DNA from: Variovorax paradoxus
Lineage (GTDB): Bacteria; Pseudomonadota; Gammaproteobacteria; Burkholderiales; Burkholderiaceae_C
Direction of reading: 5' to 3'
NCBI RefSeq assembly: GCF_022009635.1
Contig: NZ_CP091716.1
Span: 5,973,501-6,037,500, forward strand
Length of the DNA: 64,000 bases
The translations under genes were made by a program, and so were the position numbers. Shown here piece by piece: positions 56,664 through 64,000 of this stretch. Below the pieces are notes generated by a model. The model searched no databases. It saw only the letters and a list, made by a program, of their open reading frames with translations, and was not told the origin of the DNA. Position 1 is the stretch's first letter. Every line of letters starts with the position of its first letter.

Positions 56664-58614
56664 GCAGTTCGCCGACGACGGCCGCTGCCTGCGGCTTGCC
56701 CTGCTGGCTGATGATCGTGGTGAACTCGCGCAGCCGCAGGTGGAGTTCGGCCAGGTTGCTCTCCTGAGCGGCGAGCTCCATCAGCCGCTCGTCGAGATTG
56801 CCCGCCGCGCTCTGGATGCGCTCGATGGCCTCGATGCGCTTGCTGAAGTTGCGTCGGCGCTCCTTGAGCTGCGCATCGATCTGCGCGCTCGCGCCCTTGC
56901 TCCAGCGCTCGACCTCGGTCATGGCGGCTTCGTTCACCAGCCGCAGCCGGCTGGCCAGCGCGCGCACGAGCTTGTCGCAGAAATCGGCTTGCGCGAGCTT
57001 CAGCAGGTTGCCCACGCCCAGGTAGTGCAGGTGGCTGCGCTCGATCTGGCTCAGCTCCTGCTCGAATCCGGTGAGGTCGGGTTCGGCGGGCGCCTGCAGG
57101 GTGAAGCCCTGCTCGGCATTGAGCTGGCGGAAGGTGGCGTGCAGCATCGACTGGATTTCCGCCGTGGTCGCCTGCACTTCGCGCAGGTTGTTGCGCAGCG
57201 AATCGAAGGTCTCCGCGTACACCTTGCGCACATTGAGCTTGACGCCGGGGCGCTTGAGCGCGGCCGACAGCCGCACCATGTCGGCCTTGAGCGCGGTGCG
57301 GCCGAGCACGGCGTACACCTCGCGCAGCAGCTTGCCCTGCACCGAGCGCAGCGCCAGGATGCGGGTGTTGCTGCCTTCGAACTCGGCATGCTCCTGGTCG
57401 ATGCGCGCGCGCATATGGCGGATCACCGAGACGTTCTTGCCGCGCAGCCCCTGCAGTTCGAGCGCCTGCTCGGACAGGTCGCGCTGGCGCACCTTCAGGA
57501 TGCGCTCGGCCTCGACGCGCAGCGCGCTCATGCCGGCATCGACCGCGAGCCGCAGCATGGTCTCGCGCTTGCCGAGCACGCCTTCGCCCAGCAGCGCTTC
57601 GAGCGCGGGCAGGCGGCTGGCGTCGAGCAAGGGCACGTCGCGCTGGATCTTGGCCTGCAGGCCCTTTTGCGCGGACACCGGCAGCACCTGCGCCAGCGGC
57701 ACTTCGAGCAGGCGGGCGGCGCTTTCGCGCTGGCGCTCGATCTGCTGCGCGATCTGCGCGGGCGTGCTCAGCGTGTCCCACATCGTGTCGATCTTGTTGA
57801 GCACCACGAAGCGGGTGTTGTTGCCCTCGTCTTCGGTGATGAGGTGCTCGCGCCAGATCGAGAGGTCGGAGCGCGTCACGCCGGTCTCGGCGCCCAGGAT
57901 GAAAACGACCGCGTGCGCCTGAGGAATCAGGCTCACGGTGAGTTCAGGCTCGGCGCCGATCGCGTTCAGGCCCGGGGTGTCCAGAATGACCAACCCCTGC
58001 TCCAGCAGCGGGTGCGGCATGTTGAGCACCGCGTGACGCCAGCGCGGGATTTCGACGCGGCCCTCGGCGTCCTGCACCGGGTTGTCGTCGGGCGTCTCGT
58101 CGTCCCAGAAGCCCAGCGTGCGGGCCTCGTCCTTGGCGACCCAGCGCACCTCGGCCACCTTGCCCATGGCCTGCGCCAACTGCTCGGCGTCATTCACGTC
58201 GATGGCGATCTCGGTCCAGCGCGTGGGCTTCTCGCGCCAGTGGGCGAGCGAGTGGGGCTCCAGGCGGGTCTCGATGGGCAGCAGCCGCAGCTTGGGCGCA
58301 AGCGCCGGGTCGTAGCCCAGCTCGGTCGGGCACATCGTGGTGCGGCCGGCGCTCGCGGGCATGATGCGCCGCCCGTAGCCGGCAAAGAAGATGGCGTTGA
58401 TCAGCTCCGACTTGCCGCGCGAGAACTCCGCGACGAACGCGACCATGACCTTGCTGGTGCGGATCTGCGTCTCGAGCCCGCGCAGCCGCTCGGCCACCGC
58501 CTGGTCGAGCAGCTCGTTCTCGGTCAGCCAGCGGGACAGCCACTGCAGCCGGCGGGCGAAATTGCTTCGCCAGGCGCCGTGCTGATCGAGTTGTTGATTG
58601 AAGGAGCGGCTCAA
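56653..58614 (-). CDS. Dynamin-like GTPase
   Basis: A 653-residue bacterial dynamin-family GTPase. The P-loop is EFSRGKSELINAIFF, switch/G3 LDTPGLNAIG, G4 LNKID. Long helical coiled-coil regions follow (residues about 330-650). No clear membrane helix was seen, so membrane remodelling would be by paddle or binding. An in-frame TAA lies eight codons before TTG 58614, the only plausible start, with no good ribosome site. It sits between mutY and mutM and overlaps mutY. Confidence 0.88.
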   Translation of the reverse strand: MSRSFNQQLDQHGAWRSNFARRLQWLSRWLTENELLDQAVAERLRGLETQIRTSKVMVAFVAEFSRGKSELINAIFFAGYGRRIMPASAGRTTMCPTELGYDPALAPKLRLLPIETRLEPHSLAHWREKPTRWTEIAIDVNDAEQLAQAMGKVAEVRWVAKDEARTLGFWDDETPDDNPVQDAEGRVEIPRWRHAVLNMPHPLLEQGLVILDTPGLNAIGAEPELTVSLIPQAHAVVFILGAETGVTRSDLSIWREHLITEDEGNNTRFVVLNKIDTMWDTLSTPAQIAQQIERQRESAARLLEVPLAQVLPVSAQKGLQAKIQRDVPLLDASRLPALEALLGEGVLGKRETMLRLAVDAGMSALRVEAERILKVRQRDLSEQALELQGLRGKNVSVIRHMRARIDQEHAEFEGSNTRILALRSVQGKLLREVYAVLGRTALKADMVRLSAALKRPGVKLNVRKVYAETFDSLRNNLREVQATTAEIQSMLHATFRQLNAEQGFTLQAPAEPDLTGFEQELSQIERSHLHYLGVGNLLKLAQADFCDKLVRALASRLRLVNEAAMTEVERWSKGASAQIDAQLKERRRNFSKRIEAIERIQSAAGNLDERLMELAAQESNLAELHLRLREFTTIISQQGKPQAAAVVGELRAA

Positions 58615-58703
58615 GAGGAAGATGTAAAAAAGAGCTTACAAATATAGCATCGGGAGGCGCGCAACAACCGTTTCCGGAGTATTTCGCTCAATGAGTGCTG
58701 CCG

Positions 58704-59516
58704 CTATTTCTGGCAGTTGGGACAGTAATAGGTGGAGCGCTGCCCCTGGCGCAACAGCCGGATGGGCGTTGCGCAGACCCGACACGGCTCGCCCGCACGG
58801 CCATAGACAGTCGCTTCGAGCTGGAAATAGCCGTTCTGGCCGTCGATGTTCGAGAAGTCGCGCAGCGTGCTGCCGCCCTTTTCCACCGCCCTGGCAAGAA
58901 TCTCTCGCACCGCCGCATGCAGCTTCGCGGCGCGCGGCCGACTGATGCGCGCGGCCGACAGCGTCGGCCGGATGCCGGCCTGGAACAGCGCCTCCGACGC
59001 ATAGATGTTGCCCACGCCCACCACCACGTCGCCCGCCAGCAGCACCTGTTTGACGGCGGTCTTGCGCTTCTTCAGGCCGGCGTGGAAGACGTCGAGATCG
59101 AAATCTTCGCCCAGCGGCTCCATGCCCAGGCCGCCGAGCAGCTTGATGGCCCAGGGGGCGTCTTCGTTTTCCACGTAGACGACGGCACCGAAGCGTCGCG
59201 GGTCGTTCAGCCGCAGGGTGCCCAGGTCGGTCACGAGGTCGAAATGGTCGTGCGCGCCGGGCGGCGGCAGCACTGCGTCGAAGCGCAGGCTGCCCGACAT
59301 GCCCAGGTGCAGCAGCAGGATGCCGCGGTCGAGGTCGATCAGCAGGTATTTGCCGCGCCGGCGCACCTGGAGCACACGGCGCCCGACCAGCGCTTCAGGC
59401 AGCACCATCAGCGCCCAGCGCAGGGGTTTTCCGATGCGTACCGCGTCGATGCGCGCGCCGGCAATGCGGTCGGCAATGCCGCGCCGGGTGACTTCGACTT
59501 CGGGTAATTCAGGCAT
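58704..59516 (-). CDS. mutM: Formamidopyrimidine-DNA glycosylase
   Basis: A 270-residue Fpg. The N-terminus after Met is PELPEVEV, with Pro as nucleophile and Glu as acid. [13 protein letters not shown] and HLGMSGSLR follow, and the C-terminal zinc finger is CRVC...CPNC. It excises 8-oxoG opposite C. It pairs functionally with mutY in the 8-oxoG repair system, with only the dynamin-like gene between them. Confidence 0.96.
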   Translation of the reverse strand: MPELPEVEVTRRGIADRIAGARIDAVRIGKPLRWALMVLPEALVGRRVLQVRRRGKYLLIDLDRGILLLHLGMSGSLRFDAVLPPPGAHDHFDLVTDLGTLRLNDPRRFGAVVYVENEDAPWAIKLLGGLGMEPLGEDFDLDVFHAGLKKRKTAVKQVLLAGDVVVGVGNIYASEALFQAGIRPTLSAARISRPRAAKLHAAVREILARAVEKGGSTLRDFSNIDGQNGYFQLEATVYGRAGEPCRVCATPIRLLRQGQRSTYYCPNCQK

Positions 59517-59597
59517 GAAAAGTAAATCTCCGGCAAATGCCGACGGCGACGAAGCCCCACGCGGCGCACGTTCAAAAGGCTGGATTATTATGGTCGG

Positions 59598-61451
59598 ATG
59601 AACCTTCCGCCCCGCCGACACCGCCTTGCGGCGGCCGCGTCTCTCGTCTTGCTGGCCTGTGCCGTTCACGCGCAAACCAACGATCCGGCAGCCCCCGACA
59701 GCCCCGCCCCCGTCATCGAGCGATCCGCACCGCCGAAGCCCGCGGCAAAGCCCCGGGCCGTCGTCGCCAAGGCCGCCACTGCCGCCGAGCCCACGCCGCA
59801 GCCGTCGGCACTGACCGCGGACCTGTTCTACGAAATCCTGATGGGCGAGTTGACGACCCGCTCAGGCGACCCCGGCTCCGGCTACGCGCTGGTGCTCGAC
59901 GCTGCGCGCCGGCTGCGCGACGGCAAGCTGTTCCAGCGCGCGGTCGAGATCGCCCTTCAATCGCGTTCCGGCGACGCGGCGCTGGCCGCGGCCCGTGCCT
60001 GGCAAGAAACATTGCCCACCTCGCGCGACGCCCGGCGCATCGAACTGCAGATCCTGATCGCGCTCAACCGCATCAGCGAAACGACCGACCTGCTGCGCGC
60101 CGAAGTGGCCGCCACATCGCAGGTCGAACGCCCGCTGCTCATGGCCGTGATCGCCCGCAACTACTCGCGCGCCTCGGACAAGAAGCTGGCCGCCTCGGTG
60201 GTCGAGCAGGCCCTGTCGGACGAACTCAAGAACCCGACCACCGGCGCGTTGGCATGGGCCACCGTGGGGCGGCTTCGCCTGAACGCGGGCGATGCCTCCG
60301 GCGCGCTGGAAGCCGCGCGCAGGGGCCAGGAACTCGATCCCTCCTCCGACGCCCCGGCCGCGCTGGCACTCGAGATGATCGACCCCGGCCAGCCGCTGGC
60401 CGAGCCCATCGTCACCCGCTACCTGAACAACAACCCCAAGGCCACGCCCGACCTGCGCATTGCCTATGCACGCGTGCTGGTCGAGAACCGCCGCTTCCCC
60501 GACGCGACCGCGCAACTCCAGGCGCTCACCGCCGCACGGCCCGAGCTGGCCGAACCCTGGCTGCTGCTCGGCAGCCTGCAGATGCAGGCCAAGCAGGATG
60601 CCGCCGCCGAGGCCTCGCTCAAGCGCTTCATCGAACTCTCGGGCAACCAGAGCAAGGACGCGGGCGATGTGGTGGACCGTCGCCGCAGCGTGTCGCAGGC
60701 GTACTTCGCGCTGTCGCAGCTGGCCGAGCGCCGCAAGGATTTCGCGGCAGCCGAGCGTTGGCTGTCGCGCGTGACCGGCACGGATGAAATCGTCGCCGCG
60801 CAAACCCGTCGCGCGGCCCTGCTCGCACGCCAGGGCAAGCTGCCGCAGGCGCGCGAACTCATCCGCTCCCTGCCCGAACGCACAGCCGACGACAAGAAGC
60901 AGAAATTCCTCGCCGAAGTACAGCTGCTGCGCGATGCCAAGCAATACCAGGCCGCCTACGACATGCTGGCCCAGGCCTCCGCCGCCGCGCCGGACGACGC
61001 CGACCTCGTCTACGACCAGGCCATGGTCGCCGAGCGGCTCAATCGCCTCGACGACATGGAGCGCCTGCTGCGCCGGCTCATCGAGCTCAAGCCCGACAAC
61101 CAGAATGCGTACAACGCGCTGGGCTACTCGCTGGCCGATCGCAAGATCCGTCTCGACGAGGCACGCACGCTGATCCAGAAGGCAGTGCAGCTGGCGCCGG
61201 ACGATCCGTTCATCGCTGACAGCCTGGGCTGGGTCGAATTCCGCCTCGGCAACACGAACGAGGCCATCCGCATCCTCGAAGCCGCCTACACCACACGGCC
61301 CGATCCCGAGATCGGCGCGCACTTCGGTGAAGTGCTGTGGAGCTCCGGCCAGAAAGACCGCGCGGTCACCATCTGGAAGGAATCCCTGCTGAGCGACTCC
61401 GAGAACGAAACGCTGCAGGAAACGCTCAAGCGCCTGCGCGTGAAGCCCTGA
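59598..61451 (+). CDS. Tetratricopeptide-repeat protein, exported
   Basis: A 617-residue protein with a signal peptide ([15 protein letters not shown]) and a Pro/Ala-rich linker (about 30-70). At least ten TPR units run through it (for example [54 protein letters not shown]). It is a scaffold or chaperone in the periplasm or envelope, common just before lolB in Burkholderiales. It is divergent from mutM. Confidence 0.9.
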   Translation: MNLPPRRHRLAAAASLVLLACAVHAQTNDPAAPDSPAPVIERSAPPKPAAKPRAVVAKAATAAEPTPQPSALTADLFYEILMGELTTRSGDPGSGYALVLDAARRLRDGKLFQRAVEIALQSRSGDAALAAARAWQETLPTSRDARRIELQILIALNRISETTDLLRAEVAATSQVERPLLMAVIARNYSRASDKKLAASVVEQALSDELKNPTTGALAWATVGRLRLNAGDASGALEAARRGQELDPSSDAPAALALEMIDPGQPLAEPIVTRYLNNNPKATPDLRIAYARVLVENRRFPDATAQLQALTAARPELAEPWLLLGSLQMQAKQDAAAEASLKRFIELSGNQSKDAGDVVDRRRSVSQAYFALSQLAERRKDFAAAERWLSRVTGTDEIVAAQTRRAALLARQGKLPQARELIRSLPERTADDKKQKFLAEVQLLRDAKQYQAAYDMLAQASAAAPDDADLVYDQAMVAERLNRLDDMERLLRRLIELKPDNQNAYNALGYSLADRKIRLDEARTLIQKAVQLAPDDPFIADSLGWVEFRLGNTNEAIRILEAAYTTRPDPEIGAHFGEVLWSSGQKDRAVTIWKESLLSDSENETLQETLKRLRVKP

Positions 61452-61453
61452 AC

Positions 61454-61990
61454 ATGAGACTGGCAGGGGCGCTTGCGCCGCAACAGATCGACCACGGGCG
61501 ACGCGTGCTGCTGGCCGCAGGGGGCGCGGCGCTTCTTCTGGTGGCGGGCTGCGCTCAGCTGTCGGGCGGCGGCGCCTCGGCGCCCAAGACCTCGGACAGC
61601 TGGAGCGGCCGGATGTCGCTTCGCATCGAGAGCGAACCGGTGCAGACTTTTGCCGCGCTGTTCGAGCTGCGCGGCTCCGCCGATTCGGGCGATCTCACGC
61701 TCACCACCCCCATCGGCAGCACGCTCGCGCAACTGCACTGGTCGCCGGGCGAAGCACTGCTGAAGGACGGCAACAACACGCGGCGCTTCGACTCCGTCGA
61801 CGCACTGATCGAAGCAGCCACCGGCGCGGCCATTCCGGTGGGCGCGCTGTTCGGCTGGCTCGCGGGCCGCAACGATCCCGTGCCCGGCTGGAAGCCCGAC
61901 CTGGGGCAGCTCGCCAACGGCCGCCTGGCGGCGGTTCGCGAAGCGCCGAGCCCCCGGGCCGACCTGCGCATCGTGTTCGAGCGGTCATGA
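61454..61990 (+). CDS. lolB: Outer-membrane lipoprotein insertion protein LolB
   Basis: A 178-residue lipoprotein with lipobox LVAGC (Cys33). WSGRMSLRIES, FELRGSADSGDLTLTTPIG and ALFGWLAG fit the LolB beta-barrel fold. It receives lipoproteins from LolA and inserts them in the outer membrane. It is 2 bp after the TPR gene and overlaps ispE by ATGA. Confidence 0.92.
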   Translation: MRLAGALAPQQIDHGRRVLLAAGGAALLLVAGCAQLSGGGASAPKTSDSWSGRMSLRIESEPVQTFAALFELRGSADSGDLTLTTPIGSTLAQLHWSPGEALLKDGNNTRRFDSVDALIEAATGAAIPVGALFGWLAGRNDPVPGWKPDLGQLANGRLAAVREAPSPRADLRIVFERS

Positions 61991-62883
61991 AGGCGATCTA
62001 CGACCTTTCCGCGCCGGCCAAGCTCAACCTCTTCCTTCACATCACCGGCCGGCGCGACGACGGCTACCACCTGTTGCAATCGGTCTTCATGCTGATCGAC
62101 TGGTGCGACACGCTGCATGTGGAATTGCGCCGCGACGGACAACTGAGCCGCGAAGACCTCACGACCGAATTGCCCGCCGACGACCTGGTCATTCGCGCGG
62201 CACGTGCACTGCAGGCGTTCGCCGCACCCGGCCAGGGCGCGCACATCGGCGTGGCCAAGCATGTGCCGGCGCAGGCGGGCATGGGCGGAGGCTCTTCGGA
62301 CGCTGCCACCTGCCTGCTCGCGCTGAACCGCCTGTGGGGGCTGAACCTGCCTCTCTCGCGACTTGCCCACATCGGGCTGAAGCTCGGTGCGGATGTGCCT
62401 TTCTTTCTTGGCGGTCGCAATGCGTGGGTCGAGGGCGTCGGAGAGCAGCTGACACCGGTTACACTCCCTGCCGCACGTTTCGCGGTGGTCAAACCACCCG
62501 AAGGACTCGATACCCGATTAATTTTTTCAGCAACAGATCTTGAACGTTCAACTCCTGTTGCTATAATCACAGGCTTTGCTGCAGAGAGCGAATCGCTCGA
62601 AGCGACAAACCTGAAAAACTCGGTTCTGGGTGCTTCGGTTTTCGACTTCGGTCACAACGACCTGCAGCCGGTTGCCCAGCGACTTTGCCCCGCGGTCACC
62701 GACGCCATCGAATGGCTCGGAGCCCAAGGGTTGAAGGCACGGATGACCGGCTCCGGAAGTTCGGTGTTCGCGAAAATGCCGCAAGCGCCGCAGGAAGCGG
62801 AACTGCTGGAAGCCCCAAGGGGCTGGCAGGTTCGTAAATGCAGCAACCTGGAAGTTCATCCACTTTGGGGATGGGCAACCTGA
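61987..62883 (+). CDS. ispE: 4-diphosphocytidyl-2-C-methyl-D-erythritol kinase
   Basis: A 298-residue GHMP kinase of the MEP isoprenoid pathway. APAKLNLFLHITGRRDDGYH is the family start, and the ATP site is PAQAGMGGGSSDAATCL. The 3' half holds an AT-rich stretch of nonstandard codon use with a good sigma-70 promoter. It is followed by tRNA-Gln and prs, the E. coli order. Confidence 0.96.
   Translation: MKAIYDLSAPAKLNLFLHITGRRDDGYHLLQSVFMLIDWCDTLHVELRRDGQLSREDLTTELPADDLVIRAARALQAFAAPGQGAHIGVAKHVPAQAGMGGGSSDAATCLLALNRLWGLNLPLSRLAHIGLKLGADVPFFLGGRNAWVEGVGEQLTPVTLPAARFAVVKPPEGLDTRLIFSATDLERSTPVAIITGFAAESESLEATNLKNSVLGASVFDFGHNDLQPVAQRLCPAVTDAIEWLGAQGLKARMTGSGSSVFAKMPQAPQEAELLEAPRGWQVRKCSNLEVHPLWGWAT
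62540..62567 (+). promoter_or_regulatory. Promoter inside ispE
   Basis: TTGAAC at 62540-62545, 16 nt, TATAAT at 62562-62567. Probably drives tRNA-Gln and prs, as an internal promoter is known in E. coli ispE (ychB) for prs. Confidence 0.6.
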
Positions 62884-62888
62884 AGATG

Positions 62889-62948
62889 ATCGAACCGTTC
62901 ATTCGGTTCGATGCGACATATATCGGTTGATGGTGAAAACCATCAACC
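62889..62948 (+). other. Two hairpins between ispE and tRNA-Gln
   Basis: ATCGAACCG, TTCATT, CGGTTCGAT (62889-62912) and GGTTGATGGT, GAAA, ACCATCAACC (62925-62948). The second has a 10-bp perfect stem with a GNRA tetraloop and ends 5 nt before the tRNA. No T-run follows either, so they may be processing or decay signals. Confidence 0.6.
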
Positions 62949-62953
62949 CGTGT

Positions 62954-63030
62954 AGGGGAGTCGCCAAGCTGGTTAAGGCACTGGATTTTGATTCCAGCAT
63001 GCAAAGGTTCGAATCCTTTCTCCCCTGCCA
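62954..63030 (+). tRNA. tRNA-Gln (anticodon TTG)
   Basis: 77 nt with encoded CCA. Acceptor AGGGGAG/CTCCCCT, anticodon loop TTTTGAT, T-loop GGTTCGAATCC. It reads CAA/CAG codons. Confidence 0.97.
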
Positions 63031-63037
63031 AATTTCA

Positions 63038-63065
63038 AAGACTGCGGCCAAATGGCCGCAGTCTT
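63038..63065 (+). terminator. Hairpin terminator between tRNA-Gln and prs
   Basis: Stem AAGACTGCGGCC, loop AAAT, GGCCGCAGTCTT, then CATTT. The T-run is weak, so read-through to prs is possible. Confidence 0.7.
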
Positions 63066-63170
63066 CATTTGCAGCCCACCCGCTGCAATAATCGGCGGCC
63101 CACCGGTCGCCACGCATCACAAACCTTTTGGCGGCTTCCTAAGCCAACTTGCACTGCCGGGACGCGCTCA

Positions 63171-64000
63171 TGCAGGCTAATCACCCTGATTTCATGGTTT
63201 TCACCGGCAACGCCAATCCTGGCCTTGCCGCGGAAATCGCGCACAACCTCGGCACTTCGCTGGGCGCTGCCCGCGTAGGCCGCTTCTCGGACGGTGAAGT
63301 CACCGTCGAGATCAACCAGAACGTCCGTGCCCGCGACGTGTTCGTGGTGCAGTCGACCTGCGCCCCGACCAACGAAAACCTGATGGAACTGCTGATCATG
63401 GTCGACGCGCTCAAGCGCGCATCGGCCGAACGGATCAGCGCCGTGATTCCCTACTTCGGCTATGCCCGCCAGGACCGCCGCCCGCGCTCGAGCCGCGTGC
63501 CGATCTCGGCCAAGGTCGTGGCCAACCTGCTGGAAACCGTCGGCGTCGAGCGCGTGCTCACGATGGACCTGCACGCCGACCAGATCCAGGGCTTCTTCGA
63601 CATTCCGGTCGACAACATCTACGCCTCGCCGGTGCTGCTCGGCGACCTGCGCGCCAAGAACTACGAAGACCTGATTGTGGTCTCGCCCGACGTCGGCGGC
63701 GTGGTCCGTGCCCGCGCGCTGGCCAAGCAACTGAACTGCGACCTCGCCATCATCGACAAGCGCCGCCCGAAGGCCAATGTCAGCGAAGTCATGAACGTGA
63801 TCGGCGAGATCGACGGCCGCAACTGCGTGATCATGGACGACATGATCGACACCGCCGGCACGCTGGTCAAAGCAGCCGAAGTGCTGAAAGAGCGCGGCGC
63901 CAAGAGCGTCTACGCCTACTGCACGCACCCGATCTTCTCGGGCCCGGCCATCGAGCGCATCACGCAGGGTTCGGCCCTCGACGAAGTGGTCGTGACCAAC
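63171..64000 (+). CDS. prs: Ribose-phosphate pyrophosphokinase, N-terminal part
   Basis: 276 residues of PRPP synthetase before the window end. [39 protein letters not shown] in outline, [18 protein letters not shown] and the PRPP loop [13 protein letters not shown] are diagnostic. It makes PRPP for purine, pyrimidine, His, Trp and NAD synthesis. Fewer than 50 residues are likely missing at the C-terminus. Confidence 0.97.

Overview
The window reads as a high-GC betaproteobacterial chromosome segment, most likely Comamonadaceae (Variovorax-like). The evidence is the gene neighbourhoods typical of that group (kinase-phosphatase-rph-rdgB-hemW; yicC-gmk-rpoZ-spoT-greB; hrcA/nadK-recN-rapZ; mutY-dynamin GTPase-mutM/TPR-lolB-ispE-tRNA-Gln-prs), three Bug/TctC solute receptors, and tRNA genes with encoded CCA. 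I see no insertion sequence, prophage or CRISPR array.

Layout. 1-7.3 kb holds a DJ-1/PfpI gene divergent from a MocR regulator, a possible Fe(II)/2OG oxygenase, a periplasmic thiol-repair set (MsrB, CcdA-thioredoxin, small molybdopterin domain), a Rieske oxygenase and a CHAP protein. 7.3-21.3 kb is the most remarkable part. It has an orphan STN protein, a FecI-FecR pair, a TonB-dependent transducer, an MFS permease, an S12 serine hydrolase, an M81 metallopeptidase fused to an alpha/beta hydrolase, a D-amino-acid-type PLP enzyme, then ExbB, two ExbDs and TonB. Three matching ECF promoters (TTACCGGAA, 14 nt, CGTCTC) lie before the orphan STN gene, fecI and the receptor. I read the locus as a self-regulated import and degradation system for a peptide with D- or modified residues, resembling the mlrB/mlrC/mlrD microcystin genes in enzyme families.

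21.3-24.7 kb is accessory: paired small secreted proteins, unknown genes, a scar where a truncated response regulator abuts a truncated efflux protein, and a small gene with a five-hairpin leader. 24.7-35.6 kb is housekeeping with tRNA-Ser and a duplicated tRNA-Arg. 35.6-46.7 kb holds two LysR-controlled catabolic clusters with three Bug receptors; the second (UxaA/GarD dehydratase, aldehyde dehydrogenase, HpaI aldolase) looks like sugar-acid catabolism.

46.7-64 kb has a PQQ-type sugar dehydrogenase, a HAD phosphatase, an intergenic region with DnaA-box-like sites and a (CTA)4 tract, a diguanylate cyclase, and then stress, repair, envelope and nucleotide genes ending in a truncated prs. Most high-GC antisense open frames were treated as shadows.
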